In this document: positions 45,763-54,149 of the stretch, piece after piece
Layout: every line of letters begins with the position of its first letter
How positions within the stretch are numbered: position 1 is the first letter of the stretch
Assembly (NCBI RefSeq): GCF_016648105.1
Contig: NZ_JACVVE010000005.1
Coordinates: 151,201-215,200 of the forward strand
Origin: Pseudomonas sp. S31
GTDB taxonomy: Bacteria; Pseudomonadota; Gammaproteobacteria; Pseudomonadales; Pseudomonadaceae
Direction of reading: 5' to 3'
DNA length: 64,000 nucleotides
Position numbers and translations under genes: made by a program
Notes under the pieces: model-generated
Database searches by the model: none
The model's input: only the letters and a program-made list of their open reading frames with translations
Told to the model about the DNA's origin: nothing

Positions 45763-47229
45763 TTAAGATCCCTCCTCAAAGAACGTTTTCCGGAGGTCGT
45801 CTAGTGACTCGTCGCCGGTACTGACCCCAGCCTTCAGATCTTCATCGCGCTGCCGCTTAAGCTCGTTGAGGCGCAGGGTATATTCTGGGACTGGTAGGCC
45901 CTTCTGCAGCTCCTCAAGCAGCTCTTCTTCGGCACGGTCATAAATCCGGTTGGTTCGAATGATGTGCACAGAAGCAACTGTTTCCTCGTAGCCGTCGAGG
46001 CGGGCAAAAGCAAGGTTGATATAGCGCTCTACCGATGATGGAGACTGCTGCCCTGTCCACATCATTACATCAGTGATGAATTTAGCGCTATTGATTAATG
46101 CGTTTCGAAATTCGTCCTTATGCTTAAATTTGTGACGCTTGATCAGTAATACAAATAGGTTGGTGATGAAAGCATGGCGGAACATGTGGCCGCATGCCTG
46201 ATGCTCGATCCCAGCGTGTTCCCGAAGCGCGCTGATTTCACTCGTCAGCGTGTACTTGGCCAGCGGCTTGCCAGTGACTTCCTGCACCATCAAAAAACCG
46301 TGATCCTTGCCCCCCTTGTAGCCCCGCATCGTTTTTTTTCGGGCCATTTCGATGTATTTCTTGGCTTCGGTAAGCACTGCCCGGGAAATAGGAATTAGAC
46401 GCTCTGAGGGCCCGCCCACTTTAAGAGTAATCAAGCGCAGCATCGGCTTTTTCATGCTCAGGGCATTCTGGATGTCATTCACGCGGATGTTGGCGATTTC
46501 CCCTCGCCTGGCGCCCGTGTGCTCGTACAGCGACAACATCATATTGCGCCTGAGCTGTATGTGCCTCGATGAGCCAATGCTGTTGACGGCAGCCCTCAAG
46601 GCTTTAATGTCTTCGAGCGTCATAGGGTCGCGAGTATGATGGCGACGCCCGACAATGGTAAGCGAGTGATGGTGCAGGAAGGTTCGCTTGATGGTGCGCC
46701 CCCCTCTGGTCGTTACCAAAAACTCTTTTTCAGTAACGCGGATGCTTCCTTCTTCAGATACGAATTGGGGTTCACCATAGAAACGCCCAACGAACTGGAG
46801 AAAATCGATACACGCCCTGCCTATCTCTAGCAGCGTTGTCTCAGTCCGGGCAGGGATCGATGGGTTGTCTGGTGATTTTTCTTTCCTCAGACTCACAATA
46901 AGCTTGGTGAACAACTGGTCATTGAGCTGAATGAAGTCGAGATTCTGATCGAAACAAAAGCGGATAAGGGGGCTGATCTTCGTGGCGTATACCCCAATCG
47001 TCCCTCCTTGTCCTCCATCTCGCGACATTCCGCGGCTGCGGCCCCGTCCTGGTCGATCGCGAAGGGCAAGCATGTACAGATTGGCCATAGAGCATGGCGC
47101 GCCATTGGGCCACGTTATGAATGGCAGACCACCAGATTCCTTGATCTCAGTTTTCCCCAGTGCTCGATGCCCGAACAGTTTGAGGTCGGGCAGGACGGAA
47201 AAGAGTTTTCGGGTTTTCTCGTTTTTCAT
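45763..47229 (-). CDS. Tyrosine recombinase of the island module, 488 aa
   Basis: Catalytic residues can be placed: R241 in EHTGARRGEIANIR, K270 in ITLKVGG, H348-M-F-R351 in CGHMFRHAFITN, W391 in MMWTGQQS and nucleophile Y403 in VERYINLAF. The N-terminal 200 residues hold a SAM-like core-binding domain. It is the last of four co-directional genes; a 72-base gap separates it from the 216-residue gene. The set resembles the Gamma-Mobile-Trio (GmtY/GmtZ/GmtX) or Tn554-like modules, but I cannot assign which family member this is. It should be active as judged by its residues. Confidence 0.82.
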   Translation of the reverse strand: MKNEKTRKLFSVLPDLKLFGHRALGKTEIKESGGLPFITWPNGAPCSMANLYMLALRDRPGRGRSRGMSRDGGQGGTIGVYATKISPLIRFCFDQNLDFIQLNDQLFTKLIVSLRKEKSPDNPSIPARTETTLLEIGRACIDFLQFVGRFYGEPQFVSEEGSIRVTEKEFLVTTRGGRTIKRTFLHHHSLTIVGRRHHTRDPMTLEDIKALRAAVNSIGSSRHIQLRRNMMLSLYEHTGARRGEIANIRVNDIQNALSMKKPMLRLITLKVGGPSERLIPISRAVLTEAKKYIEMARKKTMRGYKGGKDHGFLMVQEVTGKPLAKYTLTSEISALREHAGIEHQACGHMFRHAFITNLFVLLIKRHKFKHKDEFRNALINSAKFITDVMMWTGQQSPSSVERYINLAFARLDGYEETVASVHIIRTNRIYDRAEEELLEELQKGLPVPEYTLRLNELKRQRDEDLKAGVSTGDESLDDLRKTFFEEGS

Positions 47230-47301
47230 AATTTTAACAGTGAGTAATTGGCCAGATTCCGGTGGTTTTTATGGCTTTGGATTGTCGCTGCCAGGACTCA
47301 G

Positions 47302-47952
47302 TTATTTCCGGTAATCGTCCAAGTCCGTCACCTTCCGGTCGACCTCCTTAGTGACTTGGCCAGCATGGCTAGGAGGGCCAGGTTGGCCTTCCGGCTGCAG
47401 GCTATTGAACGGAGGAGGGTTGAGACTCACGAGGGCGGTAAGCGTCTCTATAGCATCCTTGGCGCGCATCTCCATGAGCGCCGGCTTGACGTCTTGCCGG
47501 ATGGTGCGGAATTGGCCAATGGCTATGGACAAGCCTTGGAGCAGTACCATGTTGATCATCTGATGCTGCTCCAGCTGGGCTTCAAGTTCAGCAGTGCGTT
47601 TGGATAGGCCGTCCTTTGTCCTCTTGTTCGAGGATTCGCGTCGATTCTTGAAGCCAGTGATCGCCTCCGCCGCGCCGACTCGCAATGCATCAAAGCCCTC
47701 AAAGCCTAGCTCAAACACGTTAGCCGCGTGGGCTTTGAGTGTATTGGTGCTCATGCGATCTTTGCGCTTGAGCTCGCCATCCTCCTCGAATTCGATCTCA
47801 AGAGCAGCAATAGCGCCCTGACTCCTTAAAGCTTTCAAGAGCCCTTCGTTTTCTGCGAAACGTGCCGGCTGTCGGATGGCCAGTTGCAGAAGATCTCGAA
47901 GCACCAGTAAGGATTTGGAATTTTTTTCATATGCAGCGGTTACTTTGTTCAT
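47302..47952 (-). CDS. Small accessory protein of the recombinase module (GmtX/TnpC-like candidate)
   Basis: The 216-residue protein starts MNKVTAAYEKNSKSLLVLRD. Helical and basic, with a possible N-terminal HTH (FAENEGLLKALRSQGAIAAL, then KRKDRMSTNTLKAHAANVFE) and a coiled coil around residue 115-145 (LSKRTAELEAQLEQHQMINM). Tn554 TnpC and GmtX are proteins of this size and place, encoded next to two large recombinases. A GGTGAG-type ribosome site precedes the ATG. Role in recombination is inferred from context only. Confidence 0.6.
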   Translation of the reverse strand: MNKVTAAYEKNSKSLLVLRDLLQLAIRQPARFAENEGLLKALRSQGAIAALEIEFEEDGELKRKDRMSTNTLKAHAANVFELGFEGFDALRVGAAEAITGFKNRRESSNKRTKDGLSKRTAELEAQLEQHQMINMVLLQGLSIAIGQFRTIRQDVKPALMEMRAKDAIETLTALVSLNPPPFNSLQPEGQPGPPSHAGQVTKEVDRKVTDLDDYRK

Positions 47953-47993
47953 CTCTCACCCTTAAATGCTCAAATACTTCATTCTAACGCTGG

Positions 47994-50066
47994 TCATGCT
48001 GCGGGCTCCACGATTTTTACGACGATCTGCATTTGTTCCCCGTTTTCATCTTCAAAGAAGTCAGGCTCGATCTCCACAATGCCTTCTTTTTGGAGTTGAG
48101 TGATTTCATCCTCGAGTTCATCCATGTCCCAAAGAAGAAAATCATCCGTGCCGTAGCGCTTCTTCAAAAGCTTCCTCAGGTTCTCATAGCTTTCCGTCCC
48201 GCCGTAGTGCAGCTGTTCAGCCACATGCTGGGATTTGGAACTCATCAGTTCCGCTCCTGTCAGGCTCTCAGTAATGTAGTTCCAAACGTGCCGCCGGTTG
48301 GTATGCGCAAGCATCCACTGAAGGGTTTCAAGTCCACCAAAGGAGCTGCTGTGGTAGAAAAGCATAGCAAAAAAACGCCTGAGTTGATGTTGTCTAATGT
48401 AATAGCGCTCTCCGGCCTCGTTTTTTGCAGTTTCGAAATAGTCGCAAAAAAAATCAAAGTTTGTTGCAAAAATGTCTTTGGTGCATTTGCTGAATTTTCG
48501 CGAACCTTGTGGGCATGGAACAGAAAAGAGACTGGTCATTTCTTTAATGTAACCAATTCGTTTCAAAATCTTTTGCATGCGGATGAGATTCTTGATCATT
48601 TCCACTGCAACTGGCTCAATGGGGCGTGCCTGGATGTTACGAATCCCGAATGTGGCTGTTGTGCTCTTCCTATTGAGAAATAGCAGCCACTGTTCAGTTG
48701 AGTCAAGGCAGGTCATGGTTTTGAGATCAATCAGCTCGCCAGATCGGCGAGCCATCAGTGCTCCAACGACTACCTGAACGCTACCGATATAAACTCGAAC
48801 AAGTTCACACAGAGATGTGTTGTTTCGAAGTTTAAGATAGTAGTCTTCCCTGGAATGTCTAATCGCTGTGCGTGAGCGAAGGGAAACACTCGTCACGCCT
48901 AACTTAGTGGTCTCAGGGCGTAAAATAGTGAGTAAATTTTGTCCCTTAAATGCAATCGGAGGTTTTCCAGCTTTCACGCAATGAAGGGCTAGTCGGCAGA
49001 AGCTGCTAATAAGATGCTCGCCATGTTTGAAATGGTACTCAATGGCTTTATTTACGGCCCCAAGCACGATTGTGCTAGGTAATGTGCGGAATCGCCCACC
49101 TGTCGATACTTCAGCCTCATGGGACATAAGGCCCTCAAGGTCATCAATGTGTGGAGCCGGGACGCCGCTTTCGTGTAGGCACCCCATTCTATACAATGTG
49201 GTCTGATAATTGATGAAGCGATGGCTCAACACTTTACCTTGCGGGCCAGTGTGAATGCGAACTGCTGGAAACTCTCTCCCGTGATTGTGGTGTTGCGTAT
49301 CAAAGGAAAGAGTAGGAATGAGGCGGCGCACTCCGCTTTTAGCGAAAAGAGTGTTTGGGTAAATGATTGCTGTCAGCTGAGGAACGTTTACTCGCCAATG
49401 GTTATGAACTTTGCGTAGAAGTCCCTGGGTGTAAAGCGCGGCGCGCGCATACGGAATTTCCGAGGCGGGAATTCCCAGGTTATTTTTATCCTCCTGCTCG
49501 GGGCTAACGAGCCTCATGGCTGGATGCTCATCCAAAACATCTTCTAGTAACTGCTTCGGTACGGATTCAATGATTGATGTGCTTAATTTCCCTACTGATA
49601 CTTCCCAGTCAAAAATATCATCGGCATCTTTGGATTTTCCGGTTTTTTCAAGGATGTCGATAAGTTGATTTTTTCCGAGCCCTTCAAGACCAAATGTCGC
49701 AAGTTGATAATTTTTGCTGTTGATCAGGATGTAGTCAATAATGTGTCCGGTATAATAAAAGTTAGACTGCTGGCATGTAATTGAATTTGTTTCGGAGAGC
49801 ATGTCTTTGGCGTTTTTGGTTGATGAGATGAGGTATTGTTTCAAGCCCTCGAGCAGGTCGTTGTGTTTAGGGTGTAAAAGGCTTTCACCATCGTCCAATG
49901 TCACATTCCAATCTACCGTACACACACTTTTTGTGCCGAGCTGGTACTCCCAGACGGGGGCGGAAAAATCACTGATCAGCCACTCCGCCTGTCGGAACAT
50001 GGAGGTGTTATCGGCGAAGTAAGCATCCAGATAGTCGAACTGGCTCGGCGAATTAAGCAGCGTCAT
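47994..50066 (-). CDS. Large tyrosine recombinase of the island module, 690 aa
   Basis: The C-terminal half carries the tyrosine-recombinase residues: R in GALMARRSGELIDLK, K in FLNRKSTTATFG, H-Q-L-R in YIRQHQLRRFFAMLFYH, H in WMLAHTNRRHV and Y in WNYITES. The long N-terminal half (about 400 residues) is unlike simple phage integrases and similar in size to Tn554 TnpB or the GMT integrase. Its start overlaps the 795-residue gene by 14 bases and is preceded by GGAGGA, so the two are coupled. It should be catalytically competent. Confidence 0.75.
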   Translation of the reverse strand: MTLLNSPSQFDYLDAYFADNTSMFRQAEWLISDFSAPVWEYQLGTKSVCTVDWNVTLDDGESLLHPKHNDLLEGLKQYLISSTKNAKDMLSETNSITCQQSNFYYTGHIIDYILINSKNYQLATFGLEGLGKNQLIDILEKTGKSKDADDIFDWEVSVGKLSTSIIESVPKQLLEDVLDEHPAMRLVSPEQEDKNNLGIPASEIPYARAALYTQGLLRKVHNHWRVNVPQLTAIIYPNTLFAKSGVRRLIPTLSFDTQHHNHGREFPAVRIHTGPQGKVLSHRFINYQTTLYRMGCLHESGVPAPHIDDLEGLMSHEAEVSTGGRFRTLPSTIVLGAVNKAIEYHFKHGEHLISSFCRLALHCVKAGKPPIAFKGQNLLTILRPETTKLGVTSVSLRSRTAIRHSREDYYLKLRNNTSLCELVRVYIGSVQVVVGALMARRSGELIDLKTMTCLDSTEQWLLFLNRKSTTATFGIRNIQARPIEPVAVEMIKNLIRMQKILKRIGYIKEMTSLFSVPCPQGSRKFSKCTKDIFATNFDFFCDYFETAKNEAGERYYIRQHQLRRFFAMLFYHSSSFGGLETLQWMLAHTNRRHVWNYITESLTGAELMSSKSQHVAEQLHYGGTESYENLRKLLKKRYGTDDFLLWDMDELEDEITQLQKEGIVEIEPDFFEDENGEQMQIVVKIVEPAA

Positions 50067-52440
50067 AGATCAATTCCTCCATGCGGGCAGCGTCGCACTG
50101 CTGTCTAGCCGATGCCAAATGTTCATGCAGCACTCCGTCGTTATCTCGCTCGATTTCCGCAGTCAGAACACTAGCGAATTCCGCCCAGTACTTTGCCTTC
50201 CCGCATACATCTCTGGGCCTTAATGCTTGCTTGACTGCTAACTCGAGCGAAAGCAGCGCAGCCAGACTGCCAGCACCAATACCAATATGAATTTGGCCTT
50301 GGTTATGTGCAATATCAGGCCGCTGGGTTCCCGTGCGCTCAGGGTCTTCAAGATGTTCTGGAATCTCTTTGATGGTATGGTTTTTCAGAAACACGTCAAG
50401 TTCAGCCATGCTAGTGAAGCTCGTCGCCTTGAGGAGATATGGACTGTCTTTCATCGCTAGGACGATAAACCCTTTTTGAAAGATGCGTACCCACCTAGAT
50501 TGGAAGAAGGCTAGAAGGGATTGCGGGAGATAATGTGCAAGCAACTGTGCAGAGTGCTTAGCATGGCCTAGCGCTTTCGCCATCTCCTTGACGTCGCGGG
50601 TTTTGAGGTAAACCGCTACGCCGCAGGATGCCCGTAGCCTGGCCAGAGATACCCTTGAGATGTAATTCACCAGCTCTTCGCCGCGTAATGGAGTGTGTGG
50701 TTCAAACTGCTGTTCGATACGAGCTCTGAGATTAGGGTGTTTTTTTAGGCTGTTGGGCGTCCACGCCTTGTTAGTTTTTCCTGGGCTACTGAATGCATCA
50801 CTACAAGAAAGGAACAAGTAGCGCCAGCTATCATCATTCTCTTTTCGCAGCTTGTCTCGCAGTGGCTGAGTAATCTCAATGACCTCCTTTACCCAGCGAG
50901 CTGATTCTTCGGTCAGGTCAATCTTGATTTCACTCAGCTTCGCGCCGCGACGATCCTTGTAGCAAGTTAGCTGGTAGCCAGTATCCGTCGGTAGGAATCC
51001 GCTCACAACTCCATTGGGGTTGTAAAGCTCTAAGTTTAAAATAGAGTGATGGGTAATCTTAGGGTGCGCGGACACCAAAAGGCATTGATGCGCGAACAAT
51101 GTGCCCGCGGTAGGAATGCCTAGGTCGTACGCCATAGTCGTCTGAATTGATTTCTCACCGTATTGGCGTCTGAATTCACTGAGATTGGCCGGAAGTCCAT
51201 ATGCTTCGAACGTTGCGCAATGGTCTTCGAGGGGAGTGTTTTGCTTGCTGGGCCGTTTTGGTTGTCCAGGGGTATACGGCTTTCCAATTTTTGCAAGGTC
51301 TTTGCGCCGGCTCGCCCGCTCATAAAGGCTCTTAGATTGAGTCAAGGCCCAACTTTGGACAACAGAAATGTCGTATTCCACCTTGTGAAAAATGAGCTCA
51401 ACCGCTTCGTTATCCGTGATGTGCAGAGGAATCTCGGTGATGAGTTGGTTTTGAACCTCAATGCCTTGGTCGTTGACTTTAATTTTGTGTTTGAGCGCGC
51501 CGATCTGGTCGCGCTTTTGAATTCGTGGGAGTGGAGTGAACGGTCGCGCCCACAAACCAGGCGCAATAAAGGCTGTTTCAACATTACTAATAAAAATGTT
51601 CCAAGACATAATGATGGAATGCTGCGTTTGAGCTGACTTGGCTTCTTGGTTCTTCTGTTTTTTCTGGCTTCCCTGAGTCGATCCACTGGTGAAAAATTCC
51701 CTCATATAGCTCAAGAAAAGTTGTTTCAGCTCTAAGGGGTTCTTGAAGGTTGAAATGGGCCATGCGTCTGAATTTTTGGCTAGGAATTCACAAAACCGAT
51801 TAATTTCCGTTGTACTCGGCTTGGCATTTTTTCCGACAAATGCGTTCCATGCCTGATACAAATCCTCGGTGAATTTCGGCCCATGAGAATGCCAGAGCAT
51901 CGACAGCTTTAAATATGCTGGCGCTCCGGTTAGCGCTACGATAGGCCAGCCCTTCCAATAATGAACAGCATGTTGGTCAAGGTGTTCGAAATTCTTGCCG
52001 GAAAGGTTTTCCCATTCTAATTTACACCGTTCAGAATCCGCTGTGTCCAGCGAAATGACAGGCATCCCTGGAACCTCTGCGCGGAGGTAGGATAAGCAGT
52101 CAATGAATCTCTTAATCCATCTTCTTTTTGTATCAGGCGATCCTTTAACAAAATTGTCTGACAGAATTGCGCCTACAAAGCAGTTAACAATCTTTGTAAA
52201 CACTTTCTTTCGCGAAAGCGTAGTGTAGTTAAATTTGATTTTTGCGATATCGCAAAAGCATTCGAATAACTTCAGGGATGGCCCGATCGGGCTAATTTTA
52301 TTTTTTTCTGCATGGCGCTCCATCGCCCTGACAAAGGCGAAGGGCAGGGTTCTGTGTGCATATCCGGCGAGGTAGTGCGAGGAGGCGATAATCATTGAGT
52401 AATCCAAACCAAGTCTTTTGCGAGTGATTGCTGCAGCCAT
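50053..52440 (-). CDS. Large recombinase-like protein of the island module, 795 aa
   Basis: First gene of the four-gene operon. The C-terminal part still shows recombinase features: SLARLRASCGVAVYLKTRDV, then EMAKALGHAKHSAQLLAHYL with a candidate nucleophile Y. The usual H of the HxxR motif appears replaced (S-L-A-R), so it may be a structural partner rather than a catalytic subunit. The middle and N-terminal parts are not recognised. No ribosome site is obvious at the ATG at 52440. The spacer to the island end is about 460 bases. Confidence 0.6.
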   Translation of the reverse strand: MAAAITRKRLGLDYSMIIASSHYLAGYAHRTLPFAFVRAMERHAEKNKISPIGPSLKLFECFCDIAKIKFNYTTLSRKKVFTKIVNCFVGAILSDNFVKGSPDTKRRWIKRFIDCLSYLRAEVPGMPVISLDTADSERCKLEWENLSGKNFEHLDQHAVHYWKGWPIVALTGAPAYLKLSMLWHSHGPKFTEDLYQAWNAFVGKNAKPSTTEINRFCEFLAKNSDAWPISTFKNPLELKQLFLSYMREFFTSGSTQGSQKKQKNQEAKSAQTQHSIIMSWNIFISNVETAFIAPGLWARPFTPLPRIQKRDQIGALKHKIKVNDQGIEVQNQLITEIPLHITDNEAVELIFHKVEYDISVVQSWALTQSKSLYERASRRKDLAKIGKPYTPGQPKRPSKQNTPLEDHCATFEAYGLPANLSEFRRQYGEKSIQTTMAYDLGIPTAGTLFAHQCLLVSAHPKITHHSILNLELYNPNGVVSGFLPTDTGYQLTCYKDRRGAKLSEIKIDLTEESARWVKEVIEITQPLRDKLRKENDDSWRYLFLSCSDAFSSPGKTNKAWTPNSLKKHPNLRARIEQQFEPHTPLRGEELVNYISRVSLARLRASCGVAVYLKTRDVKEMAKALGHAKHSAQLLAHYLPQSLLAFFQSRWVRIFQKGFIVLAMKDSPYLLKATSFTSMAELDVFLKNHTIKEIPEHLEDPERTGTQRPDIAHNQGQIHIGIGAGSLAALLSLELAVKQALRPRDVCGKAKYWAEFASVLTAEIERDNDGVLHEHLASARQQCDAARMEELIYDAA

Positions 52441-52904
52441 CCGCAGCTGAGTTCGCTGCGAGTTGGAAGGGCATTGCGAACACCGTGCATGGGCCCAGGA
52501 ATGTCGCTTTGAGCATTACCTGGTCGCGCTAGGCATCTCTCGGAGTTCCTAGGTCGTTCGCAGGCCAAGCCGGAAGCTGACCGAGCTGAGCACTGCTGAA
52601 CGCTAGCTTTTCTGCGTATAGCTAGAGGACGAGAGCGATAACGCCGGTGTCAGGTGCGCGGTATTCGACTGGAAGACGGCTTGCAGGGTTGGCGAGGAGT
52701 CCTATTGAGGATCACTGCAGGGGTATGACGGGGGATTGGCTGACCCATAGAGCTGAGCTGTTCCGATCCGGGGCGGTAGCGCGGAGGAGCGCCTAAGGCC
52801 GACGACTCTGCGTGCCGGCAAGGAAAATGCCCTTGGTTGATAGTTGTCATCGTTGAAAAAGACTGCTTTTGTGACTGAGTTAGCCGTATCATAGGGCTTA
52901 CACC
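52441..52904. other. Right terminal non-coding part of the island
   Basis: No gene. Should hold the promoter of the recombinase operon and the recombination site; the best site candidate is the inverted repeat at 52892-52907 near the pncA junction. Confidence 0.45.
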
Positions 52905-52907
52905 CTA
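52892..52907. repeat. Inverted repeat near the island end, candidate recombination core
   Basis: TAGGG-CTTACA-CCCTA: 5-bp arms around a 6-base spacer, the geometry of a tyrosine-recombinase crossover site, 40 bases inside the pncA junction. Only one copy is seen in the window. Confidence 0.4.
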
Positions 52908-53252
52908 CGTTGACAAGATCATGCAATCAGCAAACGGCTTCAAGTAGTCGTAGTCGATCGGGGCGGGCAGGCCGGGCAGCAGCTCGAAGCCGGGAGTGCC
53001 CGGCACGCAGTGGCTGACCCAGGTGAGGTCGGCGTTGGCCAGGGGCAGAGGCTGAAGCATCTGCCCAGCTTCGGCGACCACCCAGGCGGCGTTGGCGGGG
53101 TGGGCGTCCTTGCTGCCCAGGCGCAGGTCGGCGCGCAGGGCCATGGCGTTGAGATCCGGGGCGATCTCGTTGCCCTCCGGCACCGGCAGCTCCTGGGGGG
53201 CGTTGGCGGTGAAGCCGTTCTGCGCGTCGACATCGAAACTGGCGATCTTCAT
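52905..53252 (-). pseudogene. pncA: Nicotinamidase (isochorismatase-fold), 3' part replaced by island
   Basis: ATG 53252 has AGGAG eight bases upstream. The product MKIASFDVDAQNGFTANAPQ carries the catalytic Asp (D9) and zinc ligands (SKDAHP). The reading is normal to about residue 104 (PIDYDYL) and then runs into KPFADCMILST and a stop in island sequence. The catalytic Lys and Cys of the isochorismatase fold lie beyond and are lost, so the enzyme is dead. Nicotinamidases of about 200 residues are expected. It is divergent from nrtR, the usual genetic partner of NAD salvage genes. Confidence 0.8.
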
Positions 53253-53280
53253 GGCAGTTCTCCTCGCTGGAATGGCAATA

Positions 53281-53299
53281 TAATCCACCTGGTGAATTA
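53281..53299. promoter_or_regulatory. Candidate NrtR operator between pncA and nrtR
   Basis: TAATCCACCTGGTGAATTA is a near-perfect 19-bp palindrome (one mismatch pair) in the divergent spacer, 29 bases upstream of the pncA start. A similar half-site (GGTGGAATATA) lies near 53,357. Confidence 0.5.
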
Positions 53300-53390
53300 A
53301 GTGTGTCAAGCCTTAATCCAACAGTAGCTTCAGGCTTGCCTTACTTAGATGCTCTGGTGGAATATAGCGGGATCAAAAAGGAGGCTCCCG

Positions 53391-54095
53391 GTGAGTACAG
53401 TAGAAGTCCTGGCCAGTGTCGATATCGTCGCCTTGCGCCTGGCCCCTGAAGCCCAGCATCTGCAAGTATTGTTGCACCGCCGCGAACGTGAGCCGCATGC
53501 CGGGCAATGGGCCTTGCCGGGCGTCATCGTCAATGGTCGCACCGCGGACAACAGCCTGGACGCCGCCGCCGACCGCGCCCTGCGCGAAAAGGCCCAGGTG
53601 CTGCCGCGCTATCTGGAACAGGTCGGTACCGAAGGCAATGCCTTCCGCGACCCGCGTGGCTGGTCGTTGAGCACGTGCTACCTGGCCTTGCTCGACCCGC
53701 AGCAACAGGCCGAGGGTGAGCAGTTGGCATTTTTCGACTTGGACAGCATCCTGGCGCGCAAGGTCCTGCTGCCGTTCGATCACAACCTGCTGGTGGAGCG
53801 GGCGCGCGAGCGGCTGGCGGCCAAGACCGTGTACAGCAGCCTGCCGCTGAACCTGCTGGCGGACAGGTTCACCGTGCTCGATGCGTTGGGGGCGGTGCAG
53901 GCGTGTCTGGGGCAGGCAGTGAACAACACCTCGCTGCGCAAGCGCCTGGAGCGTTTGCGCGAGCTGGGGTGGGTGAGGGACACCGGGGAGAAGAACCAGC
54001 CGCGGCTGGGGCGGCCACAGCAGTTGTATCAGTATACGCCGCAGGGTCAGCGGGCGTTCATGTTCGATCGGAGTTTGTTGCCTGAAGGTTCTTGA
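53391..54095 (+). CDS. nrtR: NrtR-type NUDIX-domain transcriptional regulator of NAD metabolism
   Basis: GTG at 53391 follows AAAGGAGG by seven bases, giving 234 residues. The N-terminal NUDIX-like fold (VDIVALRLAPEAQHLQVLLH, ALPGVIVNGRTADNSLDAAA) has a degenerate Nudix box, as in NrtR regulators that bind ADP-ribose instead of hydrolysing it. The C-terminal 80 residues form a winged helix (SLRKRLERLRELGWVRDTGE). In other bacteria NrtR represses NAD salvage genes such as pncA/pncB/nadV; here the adjacent pncA is broken by the island, which leaves the regulator without its closest target. Confidence 0.82.
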   Translation: MSTVEVLASVDIVALRLAPEAQHLQVLLHRREREPHAGQWALPGVIVNGRTADNSLDAAADRALREKAQVLPRYLEQVGTEGNAFRDPRGWSLSTCYLALLDPQQQAEGEQLAFFDLDSILARKVLLPFDHNLLVERARERLAAKTVYSSLPLNLLADRFTVLDALGAVQACLGQAVNNTSLRKRLERLRELGWVRDTGEKNQPRLGRPQQLYQYTPQGQRAFMFDRSLLPEGS

Positions 54096-54109
54096 GCGGA
54101 CCCTGCCCG

Positions 54110-54132
54110 TGTAGGAGCGGCCTAGTGCCGCC
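54110..54132 (+). repeat. Single P. putida-type REP element
   Basis: TGTAGGAGCGGC followed by a GCGGC-CTAGT-GCCGC hairpin, between the convergent nrtR and EamA genes. Confidence 0.7.
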
Positions 54133-54149
54133 CCACAGGGTCAACCCGG

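Larger units (their letters stand above)
1..52945. mobile_element. Genomic island (right end inside pncA; left end outside window)
   Basis: The region is richer in A/T than the flank after 53 kb, holds several pseudogenes, three known defence loci, two MvaT-type silencers and, at its right edge, a recombinase operon; the chromosomal pncA gene is cut exactly there. It may be composite, built of several insertions. No left boundary, tRNA or flanking direct repeat is seen in the window. Confidence 0.6.

Noticed and set aside
52501..52527. Two GCGAC motifs in reverse orientation at 20-base spacing near the right island end, like the iterons of repeats A and B
   Set aside because: The second is only a partial match and the GACGGAGTT core is absent, so chance cannot be excluded.
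52441..53400. tRNA or tmRNA attachment site at the island end
   Set aside because: No tRNA-like cloverleaf or conserved 3' end is visible; the insertion is inside pncA instead.
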